In this document: positions 45,385-54,996 of the stretch, piece after piece
How positions within the stretch are numbered: position 1 is the stretch's first letter
Layout of the letters: the number at the start of each line of letters is the position of its first letter
DNA from: Bacillota bacterium
Lineage (GTDB): Bacteria > Bacillota > Clostridia > Acetivibrionales > DTU013
Reading direction: 5' to 3'
DNA length: 64,000 nucleotides
Assembly: GCA_023412915.1 (NCBI GenBank)
Contig: JAEZRE010000018.1
Span: 1-64,000 of the forward strand
Made by a program: the position numbers and the translations under genes
The notes under the pieces: model-generated
What the model was told of the DNA's origin: nothing
The model's database searches: none
The model's input: only the letters and a program-made list of their open reading frames with translations

Positions 45385-48075
45385 ATGGCGGATAAATTAA
45401 TGATCATAGATGGCAACAGTATACTGAACAGAGCTTTCTACGGTCTTCAGGGAGCGCAGATGACGGCTTCGGACGGTCTGCATACAAACGCCATATTCGG
45501 TTTTCTGAACATATTGAATAAATTCCTCGAGGAAGAAAAGCCGCAATACCTTTGCGTGGCTTTTGACCTTAAGGCACCCACCTTCAGGCATCTGCAGTTT
45601 GAGGGCTATAAGGCCACAAGAAAAGGTATGCCCCCCGAACTGGCGGAGCAGGTGCCTTACATGAAGGAAGTCCTTGATGCGATGAACGTTAAGAGACTTG
45701 AGCTGGAGGGCTTCGAGGCGGACGATATCATCGGTTCGGTATCGAAATGCGCCGAGGCGGGGAATATGCAGGTGGTTGTGGTCACAGGCGACAGAGATTC
45801 CCTGCAGCTGGCTTCCGAAAACACTAAAATACTACTGCCCATAACCAGGGGCGGCAGGACTGAAACCGAAACCTACGATGTTCGGGGAGTGGTTGAACAC
45901 TATGGCGTTACGCCGCTGCAGTTCATCGACGTAAAAGGCCTCATGGGCGACAAGTCGGACAATATACCCGGCGTACCCGGAATAGGTGAAAAAACGGCCC
46001 TTGAACTGATAAAGACCTATGGCAGCATAGAAAACATATATGATAATCTTGACCGCATCGATAAGAAAAGTGTGCGTGAGAAGCTCGAGGCAAACCGGGA
46101 ACTGGCCTTCATGAGCAAGCATATCGCCACTATCGACCGGGATATGCCCGAGCTTTGCCAGGTCGGGGAACTGAAACGGCAGGATTATGACAAGGATAAG
46201 CTGTATGAGCTTTTCAAACGGCTTGATTTCAAGAGCTTTATTGAAAAATTCGGCCTCTCCGGAGTATCGGCAAAGGCTGCTGAAAGCCTGGAAAAGTTAT
46301 CTTATACGATAGCGGAGGACCCGATATCGCTTGCGCAGACGGTGGCTTCGATAAGCTCGGCAGGCGAGGTCTCGGTATTCCAGCTGTTGGACAGGTCCGA
46401 GGCATTCGTCTCGACGCTCGCGGGGATGGCGCTTTCCTGGGGCGATAAAAATGTATTCGTACCTGTCGGGCACGGCATAAGCGAGGAGCAGTTCCTTGAG
46501 CTTTTCAGCCCGGTATTTTCGAACGAATCGATCAAAATATACGGCCACGACCTTAAAAACCTGATCGTGTACCTCAAATGGAAGGGGCTATCATTTGACG
46601 GCCTCGCTTTCGACACTATGATCGGAGCATATATCCTGAACCCGTCACGCGATACCTATACCGTTGCCGAGCTGGCGCAGGAATATCTCGGGCACACGTT
46701 CGGAACGCTGCAGGAGCTTACGGGAAAAGGCAAGAGCTACACGCCTTTTGCCGAGATATCCGCAGAGCAGCTTGCCGAGATCACCATTCGCCACAGCAGG
46801 ACTGTAATGGAGCTGAAAAAAGTAATTGGCGGGCAGATAGAACAGAATGGCCAGACAAAACTGTATTACGAGATCGAGCTGCCGCTGATCGAAGTGCTGG
46901 CAGACATGGAATACAGAGGCTTCAAGGTAAATACGGAAGGACTTGAGCAGTTTTCCAAAAAACTCGACGAGAGAATAGCGGCTTCGATGAACGCCGTATA
47001 TACCCTGGCAGGGGAGGAGTTCAACATCAACTCCCCGAAGCAGCTAGGAGTGATTCTTTTTGAAAAGCTTGGCCTGCCTGTGCTCAAAAAGACCAAGACC
47101 GGATATTCGACAGACGCCGAAGTGCTCGAGCAGTTGGCCTCAAAGCACGATATAGTCTCGGGCATACTGGAATTCAGGCAGCTTGTGAAGCTGAAATCGA
47201 CGTATGCGGAGGGCTTGCTGCACGTGGTGAACCCGGCCGACGGCAGGATTCATTCGAGCTTCAACCAGACCGTGACTGCCACCGGCAGGATAAGCAGCAC
47301 GGAACCGAATCTTCAGAATATTCCGATCAAACTCGAAATGGGAAGGGAGATCAGGAAGGTATTTGTCCCCGAAAACGATGAATTCATGCTTTCGGACGCG
47401 GATTATTCACAGATAGAGCTGAGGGTTCTCGCGGATATTACCGGAGATGAAAACATGATAGCCGCCTTCAGAAACAATGAGGATATCCACACGGCAACCG
47501 CATCGGGCGTTTTCAATGTTCCAAGGGAACAAGTGACACCGCTGCTGCGTTCACGGGCTAAGGCCGTGAACTTCGGCATCGTATACGGTATAGGCGATTT
47601 CAGTCTTGCAAAGGATATCGGCATAACCAGGAAGGAAGCCCGCGAATATATCGACGGATACCTCGAGAGGTATCCGGGAGTTAAGGAATACATGCATGAA
47701 ACTGTTGAAAACGGCAGGAAAAACGGTTACGTAGAAACGATGTTCAAGAGAAGACGTTATCTGCCGGAATTGAAATCCAGCAATTTCAACATGCGGTCCT
47801 TCGGAGAGCGGGTGGCAATGAACATGCCTATACAGGGCAGCGCCGCCGACATTATCAAAATTGCGATGGTGAAGGTATACAAAGAGCTTGGTGAACATAA
47901 CATGAAATCGAGACTAATATTGCAGGTACACGACGAACTCATAATAGAAACACATGTCAGCGAGAAGGAGCTGGTCGAACGTATCCTGCAGGATTGTATG
48001 CAGAATGCTGTGCAGATGAAGGTTCCGCTTGTTGCCGAGGTAAAAACGGGCGCCAGCTGGTATGAGACAAAATAA
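45385..48075 (+). CDS. polA: DNA polymerase I
   Basis: Repair and Okazaki-fragment polymerase of 896 residues. N-terminal 5'-3' exonuclease (1-290; FEADDIIGS, GDRDSLQLA, GLMGDKSDNIPGVPGIGEKTA), a central 3'-5' exonuclease-like domain in which the catalytic DxE motif is missing and which should be inactive, and the family A polymerase domain with motif A DADYSQIELRVLA, motif B RSRAKAVNFGIVYG and motif C QVHDEL. ATG 45385 is preferred (GGAGG six bases upstream) over ATG 45382 and 45343. Confidence 0.96.
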   Translation: MADKLMIIDGNSILNRAFYGLQGAQMTASDGLHTNAIFGFLNILNKFLEEEKPQYLCVAFDLKAPTFRHLQFEGYKATRKGMPPELAEQVPYMKEVLDAMNVKRLELEGFEADDIIGSVSKCAEAGNMQVVVVTGDRDSLQLASENTKILLPITRGGRTETETYDVRGVVEHYGVTPLQFIDVKGLMGDKSDNIPGVPGIGEKTALELIKTYGSIENIYDNLDRIDKKSVREKLEANRELAFMSKHIATIDRDMPELCQVGELKRQDYDKDKLYELFKRLDFKSFIEKFGLSGVSAKAAESLEKLSYTIAEDPISLAQTVASISSAGEVSVFQLLDRSEAFVSTLAGMALSWGDKNVFVPVGHGISEEQFLELFSPVFSNESIKIYGHDLKNLIVYLKWKGLSFDGLAFDTMIGAYILNPSRDTYTVAELAQEYLGHTFGTLQELTGKGKSYTPFAEISAEQLAEITIRHSRTVMELKKVIGGQIEQNGQTKLYYEIELPLIEVLADMEYRGFKVNTEGLEQFSKKLDERIAASMNAVYTLAGEEFNINSPKQLGVILFEKLGLPVLKKTKTGYSTDAEVLEQLASKHDIVSGILEFRQLVKLKSTYAEGLLHVVNPADGRIHSSFNQTVTATGRISSTEPNLQNIPIKLEMGREIRKVFVPENDEFMLSDADYSQIELRVLADITGDENMIAAFRNNEDIHTATASGVFNVPREQVTPLLRSRAKAVNFGIVYGIGDFSLAKDIGITRKEAREYIDGYLERYPGVKEYMHETVENGRKNGYVETMFKRRRYLPELKSSNFNMRSFGERVAMNMPIQGSAADIIKIAMVKVYKELGEHNMKSRLILQVHDELIIETHVSEKELVERILQDCMQNAVQMKVPLVAEVKTGASWYETK

Positions 48076-48102
48076 GAGGGTATGACGAGACAGGTGATGA
48101 CG

Positions 48103-48720
48103 ATGAAAATTATCGGTGTAACAGGCGGAATAGGCAGCGGTAAAAGCGTAGTTTCAAGGACTCTCAGAGATCTCGGCGCAGCGGTTATCGACGCCGACGT
48201 TCTGGCAAAGAGCGTGACTGCAGCCGGAGGCAAGGCTTTTGACGAACTGGTGGAGTATTTCGGCAAGGATATAGTCGGTGAAAACGGCGAGCTTGACAGG
48301 GCGAAACTGGCTTCAATAGCTTTCGGGGACAAGGTAAAGCTGCATGCCCTCAATTGTATCACTCACAAGCATATTACGGAAAAAATATACGACACGCTGG
48401 AAATAATTAAAAATTCGGGCAAGTGGGATATTATTGTAATAGACGCTCCAATACCTGTGGAAAAGGGTTTCCTGGATCTGGCCGACGAAGTATGGGTGGT
48501 GTCCGCCGAACGCGAAACGAGGATAAGCAGGGTAATGCAAAGAAGCGGCTTTACATATGGCGAAGTATCCGACAGGATAGATTCGCAGCTCAGGGAAGAC
48601 GAGTACCTGAAACTGGCGGACGAAGTCCTTTACAACAATGGGAGTATCGAGGAACTGGAACAGACAGTCGTCAGGCTGTTCCTCCAAAAAAAGCAGGAGT
48701 GGCAGCGTTCCGATGGTTAA
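48103..48720 (+). CDS. coaE: dephospho-CoA kinase
   Basis: Last step of coenzyme A synthesis. P-loop GGIGSGKS at residues 8-15 and DADVLAKSV follow the family pattern; about 205 residues from ATG 48103, which has AGGTG upstream. ATG 48097 or 48082 are possible starts. polA-coaE order is common in Firmicutes. Its end overlaps the next gene by 8 nt. Confidence 0.94.
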   Translation: MKIIGVTGGIGSGKSVVSRTLRDLGAAVIDADVLAKSVTAAGGKAFDELVEYFGKDIVGENGELDRAKLASIAFGDKVKLHALNCITHKHITEKIYDTLEIIKNSGKWDIIVIDAPIPVEKGFLDLADEVWVVSAERETRISRVMQRSGFTYGEVSDRIDSQLREDEYLKLADEVLYNNGSIEELEQTVVRLFLQKKQEWQRSDG

Positions 48721-49288
48721 AAGGAAGAGAAAAATCAAAAGGTTACTGACAACTCTTATAGTTTTGCTTGTAATACTAGCCGCCGCGGCTTTTTCACTGT
48801 ACACCGCCGTCAAAACGCTCTATCCCATGCAGTATTCGGATTTGATCGGCGAGTATTCGGAGAAATACGATCTCGATCCCTATCTGGTCACAGCTGTGAT
48901 CAATACCGAAAGTAATTTTAGACCGAACGCGGTTTCACACGCAAACGCAAGAGGCCTTATGCAGATATCCGTAAAAACGGGCAAATGGGCGGCCGGCAAG
49001 CTGGGAATGAAGAATTACGAAAGCGAGGACCTGTTTGAACCCGAAACCAACATACAAATCGGGTGCTGGTACCTTTCATCGCTATATGAGGAATTCGGCG
49101 ACATGGAGCTCGCGCTGGCAGCCTACAACGGGGGCATCGGAAACGTCAGCCAGTGGCTGAAGGACAAAAGCCTGAGCCCGGACGGAAAAACCCTGGAACA
49201 CATCCCGTTCCCGGAAACGGAGCAATATGTCAAAAAGGTCAAAAAAAACTTATCGGTTTACAAAAGACTTTACGAAAATCAATTTTAA
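48713..49288 (+). CDS. membrane-anchored lytic transglycosylase (SLT domain)
   Basis: Cleaves peptidoglycan glycan strands. Basic head and membrane anchor (residues 10-30), then a goose-lysozyme-like SLT domain with catalytic E66 in NTESNFRPNAVS, the GLMQIS motif and AYNGGIGNV near residue 142. Length 191 residues. ATG 48713 is inside the end of coaE; the nearest Shine-Dalgarno-like AGGAG is 15 nt upstream, so translation may depend on coupling. Confidence 0.92.
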   Translation: MVKRKRKIKRLLTTLIVLLVILAAAAFSLYTAVKTLYPMQYSDLIGEYSEKYDLDPYLVTAVINTESNFRPNAVSHANARGLMQISVKTGKWAAGKLGMKNYESEDLFEPETNIQIGCWYLSSLYEEFGDMELALAAYNGGIGNVSQWLKDKSLSPDGKTLEHIPFPETEQYVKKVKKNLSVYKRLYENQF

Positions 49289-49336
49289 TGGTATTTTTAT
49301 ACTATAACGACAAAATATCGTAACGGAGGACTCCAT

Positions 49337-49678
49337 ATGAAATCCGACCTTCTTTTCGAAAGGGACATGTTATATCCTACAGACAACGTTATCGAACCCG
49401 GCTGTATCCATGCCCAGGTGTTCGGACCCGACACGGATGCGAAGTTACCGGTCGTATTGGAGGCCAAGACGGCTCATTCTCCTTTGAAATACATGGACAA
49501 CATAATACGGATCATGCAGAGCGAAATATTTGACAGGATATTCATCGATGTAAGGAAAAGTGTCGATATATACATCAAGGTGACCAATCTGCAAATATCG
49601 GATTTCAATAACCACAGCCATGTCAAGGTTGATTTGAATGGCGACAAACCGAAGTTTACCGGCATCGACTTAAAGTGA
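49337..49678 (+). CDS. conserved-looking protein of unknown function
   Basis: A 113-residue soluble protein with a strong GGAGGA before ATG 49337. No family recognised. It looks like a compact alpha/beta domain, with no membrane segment and one cysteine. It lies 22 nt ahead of a diguanylate cyclase gene, so cotranscription is likely; a sensory or scaffolding link to it is only a guess. Confidence 0.7.
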   Translation: MKSDLLFERDMLYPTDNVIEPGCIHAQVFGPDTDAKLPVVLEAKTAHSPLKYMDNIIRIMQSEIFDRIFIDVRKSVDIYIKVTNLQISDFNNHSHVKVDLNGDKPKFTGIDLK

Positions 49679-49700
49679 ATGCAATTGATAGGGTGATATT

Positions 49701-50831
49701 TTGGAAGAAAGGACCCGCTCACAGAAGGATGAAAGAAACCCTAACAAAATAAACAACCACGGTAATCAGAGCAATATGATAATGCTGGTTTACCGATGGA
49801 TGATTTTTGCTTTTTCCGCCGTTCTGAGCATAACCAGCAACAGGTTCGAGATACAGAGCGATGCCATTCTTGAGTCGCTTGCCGTTGTTGCCATCTATAA
49901 TGGCGCCGCCACCGCGTTTTATGCCAATACAAGCAAAAAATTCTCGGCTAAGGTACTGTATGTTGATATTATTTCGATTTTATTGTTGATTCTTTTTACG
50001 GGCGGTCTGCATTCCGATCTATATGTCTTTCTCATTTTTCTCATAGGCCTTTGCGGAATTTACAACGATTTCGCCAGCACCATGAAAGCCGGCATCATAA
50101 GCGCTGTCGTCTATACTGTTACCTGCATATTTTCGGGTAAATTCTATACGGAAAGTATCCTGTATTCGACTCTCATAATACGTGATCTATTATTCCTTAT
50201 GGCTGCATTCGCGATCTCGCGGATAAACTTCGAGGTAAGAAAGTACGACGAGCTTCGCAAAAAGGAATTCAGGCTTGCGCGCACAGATAAGCTCACAGGC
50301 CTCGCCAACCGGCACTACTACGACCAGAAGGTCAGGGAGGAAGTCGAGTACGCGAACAACAACAATACCGTTCTGAATGTACTCATGTTCGATTTAGACA
50401 ATTTCAAGGGCTTTAACGACACCTACGGGCATTTGTCGGGCGATAAGCTTCTGATGCTGTTTTCGGATATAATACGGCAGTGCGTGAGAAAGTCGGATAT
50501 ACCGATCCGTTACGGCGGAGAGGAATTCATGATACTGATACGCGATATGGACATCATTATTGCAAAAAGCGTAGGCGACAGGATCAGAAGGCAGCTCGAG
50601 AAGCAGCGCATATACCTCGGAGCCCAGGACGAGCACCAGAGGGTTACAGTCAGCTGTGGCGTCGCCCAATATCCAAGGCATTCGAAGGAAATAAAGGATG
50701 TCATAGAAAAGGCTGATCAGGCGCTGTACCATGCAAAGGCGATCGGAAAAAACATAGTCGTGATGTACGATGAAATCGGCCAGCCGCGCGAAGCCATCGA
50801 AAGAGAACCCCTGAAAATCGGAGGGAAGTAG
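49701..50831 (+). CDS. membrane diguanylate cyclase (GGDEF)
   Basis: Cyclic di-GMP synthase of 376 residues. Five or six helices in residues 26-170, then the GGDEF domain (about 195-360) with active-site GGEEF and RKSD exactly five residues before it, an intact I-site. The metal/nucleotide residues in LMFDLDNFKGFNDTYGH are present. Start TTG 49701 with AGGGTGA upstream. It is the second such enzyme in the window, differing in its sensor part from that at 19680. Confidence 0.92.
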   Translation: MEERTRSQKDERNPNKINNHGNQSNMIMLVYRWMIFAFSAVLSITSNRFEIQSDAILESLAVVAIYNGAATAFYANTSKKFSAKVLYVDIISILLLILFTGGLHSDLYVFLIFLIGLCGIYNDFASTMKAGIISAVVYTVTCIFSGKFYTESILYSTLIIRDLLFLMAAFAISRINFEVRKYDELRKKEFRLARTDKLTGLANRHYYDQKVREEVEYANNNNTVLNVLMFDLDNFKGFNDTYGHLSGDKLLMLFSDIIRQCVRKSDIPIRYGGEEFMILIRDMDIIIAKSVGDRIRRQLEKQRIYLGAQDEHQRVTVSCGVAQYPRHSKEIKDVIEKADQALYHAKAIGKNIVVMYDEIGQPREAIEREPLKIGGK

Positions 50832-50857
50832 GGGCAGCCGTTGAAGGAGAACAAAGG

Positions 50858-51379
50858 ATGATTTTATCAGGCAGGGAAATACTCAGAAGAATCGGTAAGG
50901 AAATAGTAATAGAGCCTTTCGACGAGAAGTTTATCAACCCAAATAGCTATAATCTCAGATTACATAACGAATTGCTCGTCTACGAAGATAAAGTCCTCGA
51001 TATGAAAAAAGTCAATAAGACAAAAAGCATTGTCATTCCGGACGAAGGTATGCTTCTTGAACCGGGAAGACTGTATCTGGGCAGGACTTACGAGTACACA
51101 AAAACGGACAAATACGTTCCCATGCTTGAAGGGCGGTCTTCTATCGGAAGGCTGGGACTGTACATACATGTGACTGCCGGGTTCGGAGATGTGGGCTTCA
51201 GCGGATACTGGACCTTGGAGATACAGTGCATCCAGCCGGTCAAAATTTATCCTATGGTTGAAATCTGCCAGATATATTATCACTCTATCGAAGGTGAATA
51301 CGAAAGGTACCAAAGCGGTAAATACCAAAACAACACTGGTATACAGCCAAGCATGCTATATAAGGATTTCGAAAAATAG
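50858..51379 (+). CDS. dcd: dCTP deaminase
   Basis: Deaminates dCTP to dUTP, a source of dUMP for thymidylate synthesis. EGRSSIGRLGLYIHVTAGFGDVGFSG contains the nucleotide-binding Arg/Ser and the catalytic Glu of the GFSGYWTLE strand lies nearby. Length 173 residues is typical of the trimeric Dcd. AAGGAG precedes ATG 50858. Confidence 0.94.
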   Translation: MILSGREILRRIGKEIVIEPFDEKFINPNSYNLRLHNELLVYEDKVLDMKKVNKTKSIVIPDEGMLLEPGRLYLGRTYEYTKTDKYVPMLEGRSSIGRLGLYIHVTAGFGDVGFSGYWTLEIQCIQPVKIYPMVEICQIYYHSIEGEYERYQSGKYQNNTGIQPSMLYKDFEK

Positions 51380-51511
51380 ATCCTATTTGCACTCTATTCT
51401 GGGTAAAAATTCTTACAATAAATCTCGGCATTGTTATGGATATCGCATGCCTATATACTGTTATTAGCGGATGATCATTCCTGAACATAATCAATAACGA
51501 GGTGATCATAA

Positions 51512-52552
51512 ATGAAACAGACACAAAAAGAATTGACAGATTGGGCTATTGCTCAGATACAAAATAAATACAAGGATGATGTCGCCCTGCTCATAGCGAT
51601 ATCGGGGCATTCTTTGGAAGACGATTGCCACGGTGAGTGCTTCGACTATTTCGTGCCCGCAAATGAAAACGGAAATAAGCTGGGGCAGACCTTTATCATC
51701 GACGGCGTGGGTCACGACCTGTATCCCCGTTCGTGGCAGCGCATTGAGAACATGGCGGATTTTAACGATGATTTCACCTACGGGTTGGGTGACGCAATAA
51801 TTCTGTATTACCGTAATGAAGAAGATAAAAGTCGTTTTGCTGCAATGCAGGAGAGACTGAAAGCCAACTTACGGGATAAAGGGTTTATGTTGAAAAAGGC
51901 TCTTGAGAAGCTGGACGCCGCTATGGAAATTTACCGCACCATGATGTTTGAAGATTCGCTTTACAAGGTGAGGATGGCGGCGGGATTCATAGCCCGTTAT
52001 CTTTCAATCGCAGTCGCTAGCATCAACGGAACGTACTTCAGGCAAAGGCTTGATTTGGAAACCGTAGAACTTGCGCAGATGAAGGAGATACCCGAAAATT
52101 TCATCACCTATTTCGAAGCAATCGTCAAGGCTAAATCGGTTGAGGAATTGAAAAATCTCAGCCACTTGATAATCAGCACAACACGGGGATTTCTTGCGGC
52201 ACACAAGCCCCTGAAGACGGCCGAAGCAAAAACGCCCGACTTTGAGGACCTGGCGGATTGGTATGAGGAAGGTTCGTTAACCTGGCGCAGAATCTACCAT
52301 CATTGTGATACTCAAAATTATAGCCGGTCTTTTCCGGATGCCATCAATCTGCAAAACGAACTCAACATTATCAAAGAGGAATTCAGCCTGCGGGAAATGG
52401 ATCTGCTCGGAAGCTTCGACGCGGCGGACCTCAGCGCCTTCAAACAAAAAGCGTATGAACTGGAGCGGTATATCATTTCAGAGATCGAAAACCATGGTGT
52501 TGTTCTGAATAAGTATGATACGCTGGAGCAGTTTTTGGCAAAAAACAGTTAG
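51512..52552 (+). CDS. unknown protein, possible degenerate nucleotidyltransferase plus helical domain
   Basis: A 346-residue soluble protein. The first 90 residues (VALLIAISGHSLEDDCHGECFDYFVP) have the outline of a nucleotidyltransferase core, but the usual GSxxxG and DxD signature is not preserved. Residues 115-346 are mostly helical, like the HEPN-type partners of such domains. No transmembrane segment. It is followed after 12 nt by a small regulator. Good ribosome site (GAGGTGA). I do not recognise the family and assign no function. Confidence 0.6.
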   Translation: MKQTQKELTDWAIAQIQNKYKDDVALLIAISGHSLEDDCHGECFDYFVPANENGNKLGQTFIIDGVGHDLYPRSWQRIENMADFNDDFTYGLGDAIILYYRNEEDKSRFAAMQERLKANLRDKGFMLKKALEKLDAAMEIYRTMMFEDSLYKVRMAAGFIARYLSIAVASINGTYFRQRLDLETVELAQMKEIPENFITYFEAIVKAKSVEELKNLSHLIISTTRGFLAAHKPLKTAEAKTPDFEDLADWYEEGSLTWRRIYHHCDTQNYSRSFPDAINLQNELNIIKEEFSLREMDLLGSFDAADLSAFKQKAYELERYIISEIENHGVVLNKYDTLEQFLAKNS

Positions 52553-52564
52553 CGGGGTGCATTC

Positions 52565-52822
52565 ATGAAATATCGAAATGCATCGGAAATCCTTCCGGAT
52601 GAACTGTTGAAGGAGATACAGAAATACGCTTCAGGGGAGACCCTGTATATCCCAAGCAGTACGGAACGTAAGAAGTGGGGCAATGATTCGGGAGCAAGAA
52701 CATTTTATAATCTGCGCAATGAGGAAATCAGAAATAAGTATTTCCACAAAGCGAGTATCGAAGAGCTTGCCGAGGAATACTGCCTTTCCACGGAGACGGT
52801 CAGAAAAATAGTATACAAATGA
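52565..52822 (+). CDS. CD3324-family small DNA-binding protein
   Basis: 85-residue protein similar to the CD3324 family, distant relatives of the phage Mor activator. The N-terminal MKYRNASEILPDELLKEIQ segment and a C-terminal helix-turn-helix (EELAEEYCLSTETVRKIVY) are visible. GGGG lies before ATG 52565. Likely regulates the upstream gene or itself; the target is unknown. A perfect terminator follows. Confidence 0.78.
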   Translation: MKYRNASEILPDELLKEIQKYASGETLYIPSSTERKKWGNDSGARTFYNLRNEEIRNKYFHKASIEELAEEYCLSTETVRKIVYK

Positions 52823-52857
52823 TATCGACGGCAAAAGACCTCTATGGCAGCAAATAG

Positions 52858-52895
52858 GGCGGCGAAAACTAAAATCAGTTTCGCCGCCTTGTTTT
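52858..52895 (+). terminator. strong intrinsic terminator after the CD3324-family gene
   Basis: GGCGGCGAAAACT (52858-52870) pairs with AGTTTCGCCGCC (52877-52888) with one bulged base, followed by TTGTTTTTA. Confidence 0.92.
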
Positions 52896-53286
52896 TATTT
52901 AGTAGAGAAGTTAGGTAAAAGCCGCTAATCGAGATATAGTATATGAGAGGCTTATATACTCAATTGTCTGTGAGTAAATGTATTGTTCATTTTTTGAATT
53001 AATGTGCAAATACTCAAACTAAAATCCTGTGTTATCGCATTCTAAAATGATTTGGGGGGTACAATAAGAAAATTAGTCCAGAATTATGTAGACTAATGTG
53101 ACACAAAACTTAAATTTTTGCACAGTTTGCCCACTTTAAGAGAATTACTACTGTAAATTCAAGTTATACGATTCTACTGGTAAAAATCAAAAATCCTTAT
53201 ATCCAAATATGACACACAGTTGTTGAGTTATAAAGTGTACGATAACGTTAGCTGCGGTAAATGAAAAAGATTGGAGAGCAAGAACA
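52896..53286. other. 391-nt A+T-rich non-coding gap
   Basis: No reading frame with a ribosome site, no stable hairpin and no repeat was found here. It separates the terminator at 52858 from the YciI gene and presumably contains that gene's promoter. Confidence 0.6.
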
Positions 53287-53586
53287 ATGAGTATGAAAAA
53301 GGGGGACAAACTATACGTAAGAATTGATTACAGGGTCGGGGAGAAAAACCCTACCGATCAGGACTTTCAGGATCATATGGCTTACGTGGAGAAGGTTGCC
53401 GGAGAACGGTATTTCATAGGCGGCGGCTTTTCAAACACAGATGGAGGAATGATTCTTCTAAAAGCCCAAAATTTTGAGGAAGCACAAAAAATTGCCCGGA
53501 ACGATCCGCTTGTGGAACGAGGTCTTTACCGGTACGAACTTTTCGCATGGGATTTAGTAGTTTTATCAGAAGATATTATTGATTAG
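53287..53586 (+). CDS. YciI family protein
   Basis: A 99-residue ferredoxin-like (dimeric alpha-beta) protein. The pattern DHMAYVEKVAGERYFIGGGF and NFEEAQKIARNDPLVERGL matches the YciI fold, including the histidine and aspartate of its putative active site. The biochemical activity of the family is not established. ATG 53287, or ATG 53293 two codons later; GGAGA upstream. Close to tag (11-nt gap). Confidence 0.82.
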   Translation: MSMKKGDKLYVRIDYRVGEKNPTDQDFQDHMAYVEKVAGERYFIGGGFSNTDGGMILLKAQNFEEAQKIARNDPLVERGLYRYELFAWDLVVLSEDIID

Positions 53587-53597
53587 AGGTAGTCTTT

Positions 53598-54173
53598 ATG
53601 AATGAGAAAACAAGATGTTCCTGGGCTGGCAATACCCCCTTGCTCATAGACTATCATGACAACGAATGGGGGCGGCCCGTACATGATGATGGCAAGCTGT
53701 TTGAAATGCTTATTCTGGAAGGAATGCAGGCAGGGCTTACATGGATAACCGTGCTTAATAGGAGAGAAGCGTTCAGGCAGGTTTTTGATGGGTTTAACCC
53801 TGATAAGGTAGCCCTTTACGGCGATAGAAAGATTCAAGAACTCATGGCAAACGAGAAAATAATAAGAAACCGCCTGAAAATTAACGCGGCTGTGAGTAAT
53901 GCCAAAGTGTTTTTGAGAGTTGCAAAAGAATACGGGAGCTTTGACAAATTCATATGGAGATATGTTGATTATACACCTATTACAGGCCGTTGGGAGAAAA
54001 TAGGGGATTTGCCCGCAAGTACCCCTCTTTCCGATAAGATTAGCAAGGATTTGAAAAAACTGGGATTCAAGTTCGTCGGCTCGACTATAATTTATGCGTT
54101 CATGCAAGCTGCAGGCATGGTCAATGACCATATTACGGAGTGTTTTGTGTATGAGGAGATCTTGAATGGTTAG
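53598..54173 (+). CDS. tag: DNA-3-methyladenine glycosylase I
   Basis: Removes 3-methyladenine from alkylated DNA. N-terminal CSWAG with Cys7, DNEWGRP, the LEGMQAGLTWITVL segment with the base-pocket residues, and a C-terminal zinc-binding NDHITECF. Length 191 residues is typical. It sits in an A+T-richer stretch with YciI and may have been acquired with it. Confidence 0.94.
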   Translation: MNEKTRCSWAGNTPLLIDYHDNEWGRPVHDDGKLFEMLILEGMQAGLTWITVLNRREAFRQVFDGFNPDKVALYGDRKIQELMANEKIIRNRLKINAAVSNAKVFLRVAKEYGSFDKFIWRYVDYTPITGRWEKIGDLPASTPLSDKISKDLKKLGFKFVGSTIIYAFMQAAGMVNDHITECFVYEEILNG

Positions 54174-54344
54174 CACATGATGAAAAAAGACAATGGTATT
54201 ACGGTGATTTGAGGAAATTCCGAAGGTGTGTATTCATCTAAACATATTAGTATTTCGAAAAGTAAGTAGTTTCAGATACATAAAAATTTATCGTTAACTA
54301 AAAACTATAATCGAATCTATATCTTAAGAAAAGGGGGAGATCAT

Positions 54345-54533
54345 GTGCGCGAAGGGATAAAGCCATTAATTCTGGGAACTGTTGTGACAGCAGCCGGAGC
54401 TACGTTAAGAGGCATGGACATGAAAAAACACGGTATGACAAAACGGGATACCAAAGTAGCTATAGGCGCAGGGCTGCTAGGATTGGGACTGGCCCATATT
54501 ATTCTTGGAAGCATAGATCTTGTTCAGGATTAG
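54345..54533 (+). CDS. 62-residue membrane protein of unknown function
   Basis: GTG 54345 has GGGGGAGA upstream. Two hydrophobic segments (about residues 7-22 and 38-57, GLLGLGLAHIILGS) flank a basic loop (MKKHGMTKRDTK). No family recognised. The gene is closed by a perfect terminator at 54556, which supports it as real. Confidence 0.75.
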   Translation: MREGIKPLILGTVVTAAGATLRGMDMKKHGMTKRDTKVAIGAGLLGLGLAHIILGSIDLVQD

Positions 54534-54555
54534 GATATCAGGTTGAAGTAAGAAA

Positions 54556-54595
54556 GGTACTATCCAGGGTTTTTGTGGATAGTACCTTATTTTTA
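54556..54595 (+). terminator. intrinsic terminator after the 62-residue gene
   Basis: A perfect 11-bp stem GGTACTATCCA (54556-54566) / TGGATAGTACC (54576-54586), then TTATTTTTAT. Confidence 0.92.
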
Positions 54596-54624
54596 TCAGT
54601 ATTTGCCGTCCGGTCTTCTGCTGC

Positions 54625-54996
54625 CTAATCTTTTTTATCCTGCTTTTTGTGATTCGCCAGCTTGTCCAACTCCATTTTAAGCATGCCTATTTCCTGCGTA
54701 AGCGTTTTAACGCGGATCGCGTTCCTCGATATGGCTATTGTGAGCGTAAAAAGTATCAGCAGCAAAAAGAAAATAATAAATAGGAAAAGCGTATTGACCG
54801 GCTCAACGATATTCAAAAGGTTCGAAATCAGTCTCAGAAGACCCGGGAAAATTGCGACAGCGATAAGGCACAGGCCGGCAAAGAGCCATGTCAGTGTATA
54901 TTTCAGCTCTATTTTCCTGTTGCGCAGCATCATGACTATATAGAACAAAAATATGAGAGATGCTGCTATCATTATTATCTGGAGCCTCGTGTTCAT
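54625..54996 (-). CDS. DUF2304 membrane protein
   Basis: 123-residue protein with three membrane helices (about 5-23, 33-51, 67-88) and a C-terminal coiled coil (IRVKTLTQEIGMLKMELDKL). The DUF2304 family is regularly found next to polyprenyl-phosphate glycosyltransferases, as here: the start overlaps the end of the glycosyltransferase by 4 nt. Probably helps anchor or regulate that enzyme (inference). Confidence 0.85.
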   Translation of the reverse strand: MNTRLQIIMIAASLIFLFYIVMMLRNRKIELKYTLTWLFAGLCLIAVAIFPGLLRLISNLLNIVEPVNTLFLFIIFFLLLILFTLTIAISRNAIRVKTLTQEIGMLKMELDKLANHKKQDKKD

